Shown piece by piece: positions 44,726 through 53,988 of a stretch of DNA of 64,000 nucleotides (the first letter of the stretch is position 1; every line of letters begins with the position of its first letter). Below the pieces are notes generated by a model that worked only from the letters and a program-made list of their open reading frames with translations, was not told the origin of the DNA and did no database searches. Made by a program: the position numbers and the translations under genes. This DNA comes from Microvirga puerhi (lineage in GTDB: Bacteria > Pseudomonadota > Alphaproteobacteria > Rhizobiales > Beijerinckiaceae): NCBI RefSeq assembly GCF_020089865.1, contig NZ_JAIRBM010000012.1:78517-142516 (forward strand). Direction: 5' to 3'.

Positions 44726-44726
44726 A

Positions 44727-45512
44727 TCATACCATGCCGCCGAGTTCGACCGAGAGGGATTGCAGTTCCTTGCCACCGGCCATCAGGTTCTGCAATTCGT
44801 CGATCTGAATCTCGGACTTCGTGAAGGTCCCGAGCGTGCGGCCGCGATTGAGCACGGTGAAGCGATCACCCACGGCATAAGCATGGCGCACGTTGTGAGT
44901 AATGAAGATGACGCCAAGACCTTTCTGACGCACCTGATGAATGTATTTCAGAACCATGGAGGTCTGCGCGACACCGAGCGCCGAAGTCGGCTCGTCGAGG
45001 ATCAGCACTTTCGCGCCGAAATACACCGCGCGCGCGATCGCGACGCACTGGCGCTCGCCGCCGGAGAGCGTTCCCACCGCCTGGTTTGGGTCGCGGACAT
45101 CGATGCCGATCCGATGCATTTCCTCCCGCGTCACCTCGTTGCAATGGTCGAAATCGATGAAACGGAGCGGCCAGACGCCTTTCCTCGGCTCGCGTCCCAT
45201 GAAGAAGTTTCGCGTAACTGACATGAGGGGGATCATGGCGAGATCCTGATAGACGGTTGCGATGCCTGCATCGAGCGCATCGCGCGGGCTCGTAAACGCA
45301 ACGTGTTGACCATCGACCAGGAACTCGCCGCTCGTCGGACGATGCACGCCGGCGAGGGTCTTGATGAGGGTGGATTTGCCGGCGCCGTTGTCGCCGAGAA
45401 GGCACATCACCTCCCCACGACCAACGGTGAGCGAAACGCCCGAGAGGGCGATCACGGAGCCGAAATGCTTGACCACGTTGCGGATGTCGATGAGGGGAGC
45501 CGTAGAGGTCAT
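44727..45512 (-). CDS. iatA: Inositol-type (ribose/CUT2) ABC transporter ATP-binding protein
   Basis: A 261-residue single-domain CUT2 ATPase (FrcA/IatA type). Walker [16 protein letters not shown] is at about residues 35-49, the signature [15 protein letters not shown], Walker [12 protein letters not shown] and the switch ITHNVRHAY. Most CUT2 ATPases are fused doubles of about 500 residues; the single-domain form works as a homodimer. It is the third gene of a leftward operon after the binding protein and permease. The inositol assignment comes from the adjacent iol genes. Confidence 0.88.
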   Translation of the reverse strand: MTSTAPLIDIRNVVKHFGSVIALSGVSLTVGRGEVMCLLGDNGAGKSTLIKTLAGVHRPTSGEFLVDGQHVAFTSPRDALDAGIATVYQDLAMIPLMSVTRNFFMGREPRKGVWPLRFIDFDHCNEVTREEMHRIGIDVRDPNQAVGTLSGGERQCVAIARAVYFGAKVLILDEPTSALGVAQTSMVLKYIHQVRQKGLGVIFITHNVRHAYAVGDRFTVLNRGRTLGTFTKSEIQIDELQNLMAGGKELQSLSVELGGMV

Positions 45513-45513
45513 A

Positions 45514-46665
45514 TCAGCGCTCTCCCGTCACTTTGCGGCGGATGAAGTTATTGAACAGCACGGCGAGCAGCAGCATGGCGCCCAGGAAGACCTGGAACCA
45601 GTCCGAATCGAAGCGGGTATACGTCAGACCGATCGACACCATGCCGAAGATGATGGCGCCGAAGAACGCACCGATGGCCGAGCCATAGCCTCCCGTGAGC
45701 AGACAGCCTCCGATCACTGCGGCGATGATCGCCTCGAATTCCTTTTGGAAGCCGCGGCGGGAATCCGTCGAGCCGGCGTCAAGAACGGTCAGAATCGCCA
45801 CAAGTGCGGCTGCACAGGCCGTCAGCATGAAGAGCCCGGTTTTCACCCGGTCGACCGGAACACCGGAATTGCGTGCCGCATTCGGATCGCCGCCAGACGC
45901 GAAGATCCAATTGCCTGCACGCGTGCGCAGCAAGATCCAAGTGGCCAGGATGGCGAAGAGCACGAACCATATGATGGAGACCGGAACCCCCGTGACGGTC
46001 GGCGTCCCGTTGGGAAACTTGCCGATGACATCATGGGCGGCGAGCCATCGGAAAGGGCCCTCAAGGGCATTCCCGGAAAAGATCCCACGGATGATTCCTT
46101 CGCCCGCACTGTCACCGATGCCGCGCATCTGGGTCGATCCGCCGGTAGCCCATTTCAATCCGACGAGAGAGAGGCCACGCAGGATGAACAAGAATGCCAG
46201 CGTGACGATGAACGAAGGCAACCGCGTCCGAATGACGAGTTGTCCATTGAGGCAGCCGAGCAGAGCGGCGACCACGAAGGTCGCGGCGATGGCAAGCAGG
46301 AGAGGCCAGCCGGTCAGCGTCAGGAAGGAACCGAAGACCAAGCCGGCGAAAGCGACCATCGATCCGATGGACAGGTCGAACTCGCCACCGATCATCAAGA
46401 GCGCTGCAGCAATCGCCAGAATGCCGAGCTGGGATGCCGGCGTGAGGATGTTCATGATGCCCGCCAGCGTGAACATCGAGGAATCGGCGGTCCAGAGAAA
46501 GAAGATCGTGACCAGCACGAGACCGGCGAGCGCACCGAGCTCAGGCCGACGCATGATCTTGGTGAGGAGCGAGACGTCTTTCAGACGCTCGTCCCGAGTA
46601 GGCGTAGCAGTGGGACCGGGAGGGACTGGCGCCACGGGCGCAGTCGAATGGCTGACATCCGTCAT
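45514..46665 (-). CDS. iatP: Inositol-type (ribose/CUT2) ABC transporter permease
   Basis: A 383-residue CUT2 permease with 8-10 hydrophobic segments after a polar Pro-rich N-terminus. Family motifs are [57 protein letters not shown] and [20 protein letters not shown]. It forms the inner-membrane channel for the sugar alcohol. The ATG at 46665 has GGGAGG 8 bases upstream. It is separated from the binding-protein gene by a 72-bp gap with a strong hairpin. Confidence 0.9.
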   Translation of the reverse strand: MTDVSHSTAPVAPVPPGPTATPTRDERLKDVSLLTKIMRRPELGALAGLVLVTIFFLWTADSSMFTLAGIMNILTPASQLGILAIAAALLMIGGEFDLSIGSMVAFAGLVFGSFLTLTGWPLLLAIAATFVVAALLGCLNGQLVIRTRLPSFIVTLAFLFILRGLSLVGLKWATGGSTQMRGIGDSAGEGIIRGIFSGNALEGPFRWLAAHDVIGKFPNGTPTVTGVPVSIIWFVLFAILATWILLRTRAGNWIFASGGDPNAARNSGVPVDRVKTGLFMLTACAAALVAILTVLDAGSTDSRRGFQKEFEAIIAAVIGGCLLTGGYGSAIGAFFGAIIFGMVSIGLTYTRFDSDWFQVFLGAMLLLAVLFNNFIRRKVTGER

Positions 46666-46696
46666 GAAGACCTCCCTTGAAAACAACCGGTAAAAG

Positions 46697-46728
46697 TGAG
46701 GCTCGCGGTCACGCGACCGCGAGCCTCA
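46697..46728 (-). terminator. Hairpin between binding protein and permease genes
   Basis: A 14-bp perfect stem TGAGGCTCGCGGTC/GACCGCGAGCCTCA with loop ACGC lies 9 bases after the binding-protein stop. In the transcript it is followed by CTTTTACC, so it is a partial terminator that would raise binding-protein over permease expression. Confidence 0.7.
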
Positions 46729-46737
46729 TAGGATGGC

Positions 46738-47679
46738 TCAGCGGATGCCCTTGGCCGACAGATCGACCACCTGGCCGGCTTTATCCTTCGTGATCAGGTT
46801 CGGGCCGGACGGCACATTGCCGCCGGGGATCAGGCCGTACTTCGCATCAAGTGCCAGGAAGACTACCGGCAGGTAACCTTGCAGATATTGCTGCTGATCG
46901 ATGGCGAAGGCTGCTTCGCCCGCCGACACAGCTTTCAGGAAGTTGGCGGAAAGATCGAAGGACGCGACTTTCACGGATCCGGTCTTGCCGGCCTCCTTCA
47001 CTGCCGCAACCGTGGGCTCACCGGAGAGCGGAGCGCCGAGCGCCATGATCGTGTCGATGGAACTGTCGGCCGCCAGCGCCGCCTTTACCTTTGCTCGAAT
47101 GTCGGACGGATCGTTCGACACAGGCAGAACCGTTACCTTGCCGCCGAACCCTTCCGCAAAGCCCTTGCAACGCAGATCGAGCGACACGTTACCGACCTCG
47201 TGGTTGACGCACAGGCCGACCTTGCCTCCCATTTCCTTCAGCTTCGCGCCCGCCGCCTTGCCGGCATCGAGTTCGTCCTGGCCCACATGCAGGAGAGCGC
47301 CGAGCTTCTTGGACACGTCGGAGCCCGAGTTCATGGAGATGACCGGAATGCCTGCGGCAACGGCCTTTTGGATCGACGGTCCGAGCGCGGAGGCGTCCGG
47401 AATCGACACGATGAGGCCCGCCGGCTTCTGGTTGACCGCGGCGTCGATGAGCTGCGCCATGGCGACCATGTCGAAGGTCTCAGGCGCGCGATAATCGACC
47501 TGCACCTTCATGTCCTGGCCTGCGGCGGTCACGCCATTCTTCACCACCGACCAGAACGGATCGTTGGCTTGGCCATGGCTGACCACGATAATGCGGCTGT
47601 TCTGCTGCGCCGCAACCGGGGCTGCGGCGGCAAAGGTCAAGGCTGCTGCTGCAGCAAGACCGGTGATGAATGACTTCAT
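46738..47679 (-). CDS. ibpA: Inositol-type ABC transporter periplasmic binding protein
   Basis: A 313-residue type I (ribose-type, Peripla_BP_4) binding protein. Residues 1-26 are a signal peptide ending VAA. The mature start RIIVVSHGQANDPFWSVVKNG, VSIPDASALGPSIQKAV, PVISMNSGSD and AFAIDQQQYLQGYLPV match CUT2 sugar-binding proteins such as Caulobacter IbpA. It captures myo-inositol or a related cyclitol in the periplasm (substrate inferred from the neighbouring iol genes). The start is preceded by GGGAGGAAG. It is divergent from the RpiR regulator across a 390-bp region with an operator-like site. Confidence 0.87.
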   Translation of the reverse strand: MKSFITGLAAAAALTFAAAAPVAAQQNSRIIVVSHGQANDPFWSVVKNGVTAAGQDMKVQVDYRAPETFDMVAMAQLIDAAVNQKPAGLIVSIPDASALGPSIQKAVAAGIPVISMNSGSDVSKKLGALLHVGQDELDAGKAAGAKLKEMGGKVGLCVNHEVGNVSLDLRCKGFAEGFGGKVTVLPVSNDPSDIRAKVKAALAADSSIDTIMALGAPLSGEPTVAAVKEAGKTGSVKVASFDLSANFLKAVSAGEAAFAIDQQQYLQGYLPVVFLALDAKYGLIPGGNVPSGPNLITKDKAGQVVDLSAKGIR

Positions 47680-48069
47680 AGGCTTCCTCCCAAAAGGTCT
47701 CATTGCACATCGCGACCCTCAAGCCGGTCTGGCGATGTCGATACGGCGTCAGCGCCGCGCAATAGAGTTCCGCAGAAGGTTCAGCAGGCGATTCGACGGG
47801 CCGAATCGGCTGCAAGCGCGGCGCTTCCTCTGCCAGTCGGACCGTTCGAAACGGAACGATCAAACCTTTTGTCGTTTCTTGTGGAATTTTTATTCCATTT
47901 TTAGTTGTTCGGTGTCAAGGTCTTCTCCATCTTGGACAACTAGGGCGCCCTGCACGAAAGTGGATCCGGACTTGCAGCCGCACGGTGTTCTCATTCAGGA
48001 AAGGGATCGATTCCGAGGAGTCTTCTCCTTTCGGTATCGGAGACCAGAGCAGAAGGATCGAAGGAAGCC
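47680..48069. promoter_or_regulatory. 390-bp divergent promoter region, inositol transporter / RpiR regulator
   Basis: The longest gene-free stretch in the window. It contains an AT-rich patch (about 47860-47925) around the operator-like GGAA-N6-TTCC at 47883-47896. No open frame with homology is seen. It presumably holds the promoters for both the leftward transporter operon and the rightward regulator gene. Confidence 0.7.
47883..47896. promoter_or_regulatory. IolR-like operator (GGAA-N6-TTCC)
   Basis: GGAA, six bases TTTTTA, then TTCC: an exact match to the palindrome I recall for the RpiR-type IolR repressor of Sinorhizobium. It lies between the transporter operon and the RpiR-family gene, the expected location for inositol-responsive control. 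Confidence 0.65.
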
Positions 48070-48918
48070 ATGGAGGCCCCATCGCAGGCAGCGCAGGACG
48101 CCGCCCCGGAAGACTTCGAGAGCCTCAAGCTCGTCCTGCTGCAGCGGCGCGAAAGCCTTCCCAAGCGTCTCAAGCAGCTGGCGGCCTTCGCCCTGGAGCA
48201 TCCGGAGGAAATGGCGTTCGGGACCGTGGCCGGGATCGCCGAACATGCCGGCGTGCAACCCTCGACGCTAATCCGCTTTGCGAAGGGACTTGGCTACGAT
48301 GGATTCTCCCATCTCCAGCAAATCTTCCGTGATCGTCTGAGAGAGCGTTTCCCCGATTATCGGGAGCGACTTCAGAGCCTGCGTTCGTCGGAAGGGCGCC
48401 ATGTCCAGGCCACCGCTCTTCTTGACGGCTTCACGGAAGCGGCCGCAATTTCGCTCGATCGGATGCGCGACTCTGTGAGCCCAGCGGAATTCTCCCGAGC
48501 CATCGCGACCCTGGCCAAAGCCGACACGATCTACCTGCTCGGTGCACGCCGGGTTTTTCCGATCTCCGTCTACTGTGCCTATGCGTTCGGGAAGTTAGCG
48601 GTCCGGTCCATCCTGATCGACCACATCGCGCAGCTGGGACCTGAACAGCTGGCCACTGCAAGCCCCAGCGACGCGGTTCTGGCGATCAGTTTCACGCCCT
48701 ATGCACCTGTCACGGTCGACCTTGCGGCGACGGCGGCACGGCGCGGCATCCCGGTGGTGGCGATCACCGATTCGGCCTTTTCGCCCCTCGTCAGCAGCGC
48801 CGATGTGTGGATCGAGATCGCAGAAGCAGATTTCGGGGCCTTCCGCTCCCTTTCTGCCTCCTTCGCGCTGGCCATGGCGCTTGTCGTGGGCGTCGCGGAA
48901 AAACGAGCGGAGTCGTAG
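48070..48918 (+). CDS. iolR: RpiR-family transcriptional regulator (probable IolR)
   Basis: A 282-residue regulator. The N-terminal RpiR helix-turn-helix domain spans about residues 15-90 (SLPKRLKQLAAFALEHPEEM; TVAGIAEHAGVQPSTLIRFA). The C-terminal SIS sugar-isomerase-like domain spans about 125-260 (DTIYLLGARRVFPISVYCAYA; AISFTPYAPVTVDLA), which would bind a phosphorylated inositol intermediate. Located between the inositol transporter and iol genes, it likely represses both via the GGAA-N6-TTCC sites. It converges with iolG over a strong terminator. Confidence 0.85.
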   Translation: MEAPSQAAQDAAPEDFESLKLVLLQRRESLPKRLKQLAAFALEHPEEMAFGTVAGIAEHAGVQPSTLIRFAKGLGYDGFSHLQQIFRDRLRERFPDYRERLQSLRSSEGRHVQATALLDGFTEAAAISLDRMRDSVSPAEFSRAIATLAKADTIYLLGARRVFPISVYCAYAFGKLAVRSILIDHIAQLGPEQLATASPSDAVLAISFTPYAPVTVDLAATAARRGIPVVAITDSAFSPLVSSADVWIEIAEADFGAFRSLSASFALAMALVVGVAEKRAES

Positions 48919-48928
48919 GCCGGAAAGC

Positions 48929-48956
48929 AAACCGGCCAGGCTCGCCTGGCCGGTTT
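48929..48956. terminator. Bidirectional terminator between iolR and iolG
   Basis: A 12-bp perfect stem AAACCGGCCAGG/CCTGGCCGGTTT with loop CTCG lies between the converging regulator (ends 48918) and iolG (ends 48984) genes. Confidence 0.8.
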
Positions 48957-48983
48957 CTCCAAAGTTTTCAAAGATTCAGCGCG

Positions 48984-49973
48984 TCAGAGCCGTACGGGTT
49001 TGCCCGTCTGGGCCGACTCGGTCGCCGCATCCGCGAGACGCTGAGCCTTCAGGCCATCGTGCCCGGTTGGATCGCAGGCGGTGCCCTTCTTGATTGCCGC
49101 GAGGAAGGTGTCGAGTTCCGCCCGATACGCATCCGCATAGCGTTCCAGGAAGAAATCCTGCACCGGATCGGCGGTGATCCCGGCGGCATTCGCGACTTCG
49201 ACCGTGGTGCGGTGAATGTTGCCCGCGCGGAGCATGCCCTTCGAACCGTGCACCTCGATGCGCTGGTCATAGCCATAGGTGGCGCGCCGGGAGTTGGAAA
49301 TCTGGACAATTCGGCCTGTGGCGGTCTTCAGGAGCACTGCGGCCGTGTCCACATCGCCGGCCTTCCCGATCGCCGGATCGACCAGAGATGAACCCACGGC
49401 ATGGACCTCGACCGGCTCATCACCGAGCAGCAGGAAGCGGGCCATGTCGAGATCGTGGATCATCATGTCCCGGAACAGGCCGCCCGATGTCGCGATGTAG
49501 CTGACGGGCGGTGGGCCCGGATCGCGGGACAGGATCGTCACAAGTTCCACGTCGCCGATCTCGCCGTCGGCGAGGCGACGGCGCAGGCTGGCGAAATTCG
49601 GATCGAACCGGCGGTTGAAACCGATCATCAGTGGTGTGCCGGCCTTCTCGACGGTGGCGAGGCAGGTTTCGATGCGGGGGCTCGAAAGATCGACCGGCTT
49701 CTCGCAGAATACGGCCTTGCCGGCGCGGGCGCCGCGCTCGATCAAATCGGCATGTGTCGTGGTCGGCGTGCAGATCAAAATCGCATCCACATCCGAGCGC
49801 TCGACAATCGAATCGAGGGAGGCGACTTCCGCGCCCGTGGCGGCAGCAAGTTCTTGCGCCGACGGCGCGTGTGGATCCGCCACTGCCACAAGACGGGCGT
49901 CCGGATTGTTGGCGGCGTTGCGGCCGTGAATGCGGCCGATGCGGCCCGCGCCCAAAACGGCGATCCTGATCAT
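48984..49973 (-). CDS. iolG: Inositol 2-dehydrogenase
   Basis: A 329-residue Gfo/Idh/MocA enzyme. The NAD motif IRIAVLGAGRIGRIHGRN is at residues 2-19, VFCEKPVDL holds the catalytic lysine, and LFRDMMIHDLDMARFLL contains the catalytic His/Asp pair. MIGFNRRFDPNFASLRRRL matches the IolG branch. It oxidises myo-inositol to 2-keto-myo-inositol with NAD+, the first step of the pathway. The ATG at 49973 gives the family start; the much longer upstream frame crosses the promoter region. It is divergent from iolC. Confidence 0.9.
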   Translation of the reverse strand: MIRIAVLGAGRIGRIHGRNAANNPDARLVAVADPHAPSAQELAAATGAEVASLDSIVERSDVDAILICTPTTTHADLIERGARAGKAVFCEKPVDLSSPRIETCLATVEKAGTPLMIGFNRRFDPNFASLRRRLADGEIGDVELVTILSRDPGPPPVSYIATSGGLFRDMMIHDLDMARFLLLGDEPVEVHAVGSSLVDPAIGKAGDVDTAAVLLKTATGRIVQISNSRRATYGYDQRIEVHGSKGMLRAGNIHRTTVEVANAAGITADPVQDFFLERYADAYRAELDTFLAAIKKGTACDPTGHDGLKAQRLADAATESAQTGKPVRL

Positions 49974-50012
49974 GATGTCCCCGAGATGTTTTGCCAGCTT
50001 ATCAGCAAGTTT

Positions 50013-50056
50013 AGAATTGATGTTCCAGACCAAGCTGCTAATAGAATAAACATTCC
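50013..50056. promoter_or_regulatory. Paired IolR-like half-matched operators, iolG/iolC promoter
   Basis: Two copies of AGAA-N6-TTCC (50013-50026 with spacer TTGATG, and 50043-50056 with spacer TAAACA) lie exactly 30 bp apart. Each differs from GGAA-N6-TTCC at one position. They sit in the only AT-rich part of the 145-bp divergent region between iolG and iolC, and the 30-bp spacing puts them on the same face of the helix. Confidence 0.55.
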
Positions 50057-50118
50057 ATTGCCGCAAGGGTCCCGAGAGGCCTTCGCCCGGCCCGTTTGGC
50101 CGGCACGGGAGGATTATC

Positions 50119-52032
50119 ATGAAGCCGATTCTGGATGTCATCACCATCGGCCGCTCGTCCGTCGATCTTTACGGCCAGCAGGTTGGCGGCCGGCTCGAGG
50201 ACATGGCCTCCTTTTCCAAGGCAGTGGGCGGATGTCCGGCCAACATTGCCATCGGAACAGCACGGCTCGGGCTGAAATCAGGCCTGATCACCCGCGTCGG
50301 CGACGAGGCGATGGGCCGTTTCATCCGGGAGCAGATGGAGCGCGAAGGTGTGGCGACGCAAGGGATCGCCACGGACAGGGACCGTCTTACTGCGCTCGTA
50401 CTTCTCGGCGTGCGGGACGAAGATTCCTTCCCGCTGATTTTCTATCGGGACAACTGCGCCGACATGGCGCTTACCGAGGATGACATCGATCCGGACTTCG
50501 TCGCCTCGGCGGCAGCCATCGTGGTGACTGGCACGCACTTCTCCCGCGCGAACACGGCCGCAGCGCAGAAAAAGGCGATCCAGGCTGCGAAGGCGAACGG
50601 CCGCAAGGTGGTGTTCGATGTCGACTACCGGCCGAATCTCTGGGGATTGCTCGGCCATGGCGCCGGCGAGGCGCGCTATGTGCGATCCGATGCAGTGACG
50701 GAGCATCTCGGACCCATTCTATCCGATTGCGATCTGATTGTCGGCACGGAGGAAGAGCTGCATATCGCCGGCGGATCGGAGGATACGCTTCAGGCGATTC
50801 GCAATATCCGCGCCCGGTCGACTGCCACCATCGTCTGCAAGCGCGGCCCCATGGGCTGCGTCGTGTTTCCCGGTGAAATTCCGAACTCCCTGGATGCCGG
50901 CGTGAAAGGTCCTGGCTTTCCGGTCGAGGTGTACAACGTGCTCGGCGCCGGCGATGCTTTCCTGTCCGGCTTCCTGCGCGGCTGGCTGCGAGACGAGGCG
51001 ATCGAGACCTGCTGTGCCTACGCCAATGCGAGCGGCGCCTTCGCGGTCTCGCGGCTTCTGTGCTCACCGGAAATCCCGAGCTTCCCGGAGCTGCAGCACT
51101 TCCTCAAGACCGGGAGCCGTCACAGAGCCCTGCGGTTCGATGAGGGGCTCAATCACATCCATTGGGCGACGACCCGGCGACCCGGCCCCGAGACTCTCAT
51201 GGCGCTCGCCATCGACCATCGCATGCAACTTGAAACAATGGCGAAAGAAGTAGGCGCCCCGGTCGAGAAGATTCCGGATTTCAAGGTGTTGGCCGTCCAG
51301 GCTGCCGCGCAGGTCGCCGGCGGCCGCCCCGGCTTCGGCATGCTGCTTGATGGGACTTATGGCCGGGAGGCGCTGTTTCGCGCGGCCGATCATCCCTTCT
51401 GGGTCGGTCGCCCGGTAGAGCGCCCTGGCTCACGTCCTCTCGACTTCGAGAATGGAGGCAGCCTCGGCGCCCAGCTCGTCGAATGGCCCGTCGGCCACAC
51501 CATCAAGTGTCTATGCTTCTACCATCCCGACGATCCGCCGGAGCTGAAGGCGGAGCAGGAACGCGAACTCCTGCGCCTCCACGACGCCGCGCGCCGCATC
51601 GGCCGGGAACTGCTGGTGGAAATCATCGCCGGCAAGAACGGTCCTCTGCGCACCGACACCGTCGCCTCGGTCGTGCAACGCCTCTATGATCTCGGAATCA
51701 AGCCGGATTGGTGGAAACTTGAACCGCAAGCGGATTCGGCCGCCTGGCATGTGATCGGTGCAACCATCTCAAAAAACGACCCTTATTGCCGCGGCATCGT
51801 GCTGCTCGGCCTGGAAGCACCCGAGGACGAGCTGGAGGCGGCTTTCGCCGCTGCCGCCAAAGAGCCCTGGGTCAAGGGCTTCGCCGTCGGACGCACCATC
51901 TTCAACGATGCCGCGCGCCGTTGGCTGGCCGGAGACATCACGGACGAGGCTGCCATCGCAGATATGGCCGGACGCTTCCAGCGGCTGGTTGATGCTTGGC
52001 AGCGTGTCGCCCGTCGGGCACAGGCAGCCTGA
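50119..52032 (+). CDS. iolC: 5-dehydro-2-deoxygluconokinase fused to a DUF2090 (aldolase-like) domain
   Basis: A 637-residue two-domain protein. Residues about 5-325 are a PfkB/ribokinase-type sugar kinase (DVITIGRSSVDLYG, GGCPANIAIGTARLG, and the catalytic NVLGAGDAFLSGFLRG). Residues about 335-635 are DUF2090, a TIM-barrel of the LacD aldolase superfamily (MALAIDHRMQLETMAKE; KPDWWKLEPQADSAAW with a candidate Schiff-base lysine). The kinase phosphorylates 2-deoxy-5-keto-D-gluconate. The second domain may cleave the product to dihydroxyacetone phosphate and malonate semialdehyde, replacing IolJ, which is absent. GGGAGGA precedes the ATG. Confidence 0.9.
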   Translation: MKPILDVITIGRSSVDLYGQQVGGRLEDMASFSKAVGGCPANIAIGTARLGLKSGLITRVGDEAMGRFIREQMEREGVATQGIATDRDRLTALVLLGVRDEDSFPLIFYRDNCADMALTEDDIDPDFVASAAAIVVTGTHFSRANTAAAQKKAIQAAKANGRKVVFDVDYRPNLWGLLGHGAGEARYVRSDAVTEHLGPILSDCDLIVGTEEELHIAGGSEDTLQAIRNIRARSTATIVCKRGPMGCVVFPGEIPNSLDAGVKGPGFPVEVYNVLGAGDAFLSGFLRGWLRDEAIETCCAYANASGAFAVSRLLCSPEIPSFPELQHFLKTGSRHRALRFDEGLNHIHWATTRRPGPETLMALAIDHRMQLETMAKEVGAPVEKIPDFKVLAVQAAAQVAGGRPGFGMLLDGTYGREALFRAADHPFWVGRPVERPGSRPLDFENGGSLGAQLVEWPVGHTIKCLCFYHPDDPPELKAEQERELLRLHDAARRIGRELLVEIIAGKNGPLRTDTVASVVQRLYDLGIKPDWWKLEPQADSAAWHVIGATISKNDPYCRGIVLLGLEAPEDELEAAFAAAAKEPWVKGFAVGRTIFNDAARRWLAGDITDEAAIADMAGRFQRLVDAWQRVARRAQAA

Positions 52033-52113
52033 CGGGATTGACGATTGCGCGGAGCCTGCGAGGCTTCGCACTCAAACCTTTGCCGAAACAGGCAGATCTG
52101 AACAGGAGCCCGT

Positions 52114-53961
52114 ATGAGCACGATCCGCCTCACCATGGCGCAAGCCATCGTCCGTTTCCTGACGGCACAGAAGGCCGACATCGACGGGGAGATTCTACCG
52201 CTCTTCGCGGGCGTCTGGGCCATTTTCGGACACGGAAACGTTGCCGGCATGGGCGAGGCCCTGCACGGGGTACGCGAGCAGCTGCCGACTTATCGTGCCC
52301 ATAACGAGCAGGGCATGGCTCACGCGGCGATCGCCTTCGCCAAGGCCTCCCGTCGGCGACGCATGATGGCCTGCACCACCTCCATTGGCCCTGGCGCGAC
52401 GAACATGGTGACGGCCGCCGCCGTTGCGCATGTGAACCGCCTTCCGGTTCTGCTTCTGCCTGGCGACGTCTTCGCCAACCGCCGGCCCGATCCGGTGTTG
52501 CAGCAGATCGAGAGCTTTTCAGATGGAACGGTCTCCGCGAACGACTGCTTCCGGCCCGTCTCCCGCTACTTCGATCGTATCACACGGCCCGAACAGATCA
52601 TTCCGGCCCTGCAGCGGGCCATGACGGTCCTGACGGATCCGGCGGAGTGCGGGCCTGTGACGCTGGCCCTGTGTCAGGATACGCAGGCGGAAGCCTACGA
52701 TTATCCCGAGACGTTCTTTGCAGAGAAAATCTGGACGCCGCGCCGTATTCGTCCCGATCGCAAGGAACTTGCGGAGGCTGCCGACATCATTCGTCACGCA
52801 AAGAAGCCCTTCATCGTTGCCGGCGGCGGAGTGCTCTATTCCGGCGCCGACAAGACACTGGCCTCATTTGCATCGAAACACGGCATTCCGGTCGGGGAAA
52901 CGCAGGCTGGTAAGTCGAGCCTTGCCCATGTCGAGCCTGCCAATCTCGGAGCGATCGGCGTGACCGGAACGGGAGCGGCGAACGCGCTTGCCGAAGACGC
53001 GGACGTGGTGATCGCGGTGGGAACGCGCCTGCAGGATTTCACGACCGGCTCCTGGGCATTGTTCAAGAATCCGGACCGGAGGATCGTATCTCTCAACGTC
53101 CAGCCTTTCGACGCGTCCAAGCACAACGCAAAGTGCCTCGTGGCAGACGCGAAAGCGGGCCTTGAAGAGCTGAGCGAGGCTCTCGCTTCCTGGAAGGCGC
53201 CTGAGGCCTGGACCCAAAAGGGACAGAGCGAGAAAACACGCTGGTTCAAGGAAGCGGCACGCTTCACTGACCCGACCAATGCGGAACTGCCCTCCGATGC
53301 ACAGGTGATCGGCGCCGTCCAGCGCAATACGGTCCCAAGTGATGTTGTCGTCTGCGCGGCAGGAGGCCTGCCCGGCGAATTGCACAAGCACTGGCAGGCG
53401 GCACAGGCTGGCGGCTATCATATGGAATACGGCTATTCCTGCATGGGCTACGAGATTGCCGGCGGCCTCGGCGTGAAGATGGCGGATCCCAGCCGCGACG
53501 TCACCGTCATGGTCGGCGACGGTTCTTATCTGATGATGAATTCCGAGCTTGCTACATCGGTGATGCTCGGCCTCAAGCTCACGGTCGTTCTTCTCGACAA
53601 CAGAGGATATGGCTGCATCAACCGCCTGCAGCGTGCGACCGGCGGCGAGAGTTTCAACAATCTCCTGCAGCACACCCGTCACGTGACGCTGCCTGACATC
53701 GACTTCGCGGCACATGCTGCAAGCCTCGGCGCGAAGGCGATCAAGGTGCAGGGCATCGGCGAATTGGAGAGTGCGCTGAAGGAGGCTCGCAAGGCGGAGC
53801 GCAGCACAGTCATCGTCATCGACACCGATCCGCTGGCCTCGACCGATGCGGGCGGGCATTGGTGGGATGTCGCCGTGCCTGAGGTCTCCATTCGACCTCA
53901 GGTCAAAGAGGCACGCAAAGCTTATGAGAACGCACTTGCCATGCAGCGGCTGGGCGATTGA
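52114..53961 (+). CDS. iolD: 3D-(3,5/4)-trihydroxycyclohexane-1,2-dione hydrolase
   Basis: A 615-residue TPP-dependent hydrolase. The N-terminal PYR domain (IFGHGNVAGMGEAL; HNEQGMAHAAIAFAKAS with the cofactor glutamate) and the C-terminal PP domain (MVGDGSYLMMNSELATSV...LDNRGYGCINRLQ, the GDG-N metal site) are clear. IolD opens the cyclohexane-dione ring to 5-deoxy-D-glucuronate. The length is normal for IolD. It follows iolC by 81 bp in the same operon. Confidence 0.94.
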   Translation: MSTIRLTMAQAIVRFLTAQKADIDGEILPLFAGVWAIFGHGNVAGMGEALHGVREQLPTYRAHNEQGMAHAAIAFAKASRRRRMMACTTSIGPGATNMVTAAAVAHVNRLPVLLLPGDVFANRRPDPVLQQIESFSDGTVSANDCFRPVSRYFDRITRPEQIIPALQRAMTVLTDPAECGPVTLALCQDTQAEAYDYPETFFAEKIWTPRRIRPDRKELAEAADIIRHAKKPFIVAGGGVLYSGADKTLASFASKHGIPVGETQAGKSSLAHVEPANLGAIGVTGTGAANALAEDADVVIAVGTRLQDFTTGSWALFKNPDRRIVSLNVQPFDASKHNAKCLVADAKAGLEELSEALASWKAPEAWTQKGQSEKTRWFKEAARFTDPTNAELPSDAQVIGAVQRNTVPSDVVVCAAGGLPGELHKHWQAAQAGGYHMEYGYSCMGYEIAGGLGVKMADPSRDVTVMVGDGSYLMMNSELATSVMLGLKLTVVLLDNRGYGCINRLQRATGGESFNNLLQHTRHVTLPDIDFAAHAASLGAKAIKVQGIGELESALKEARKAERSTVIVIDTDPLASTDAGGHWWDVAVPEVSIRPQVKEARKAYENALAMQRLGD

Positions 53962-53988
53962 TCACGACAACGAGAGAGACTTAAAAAC

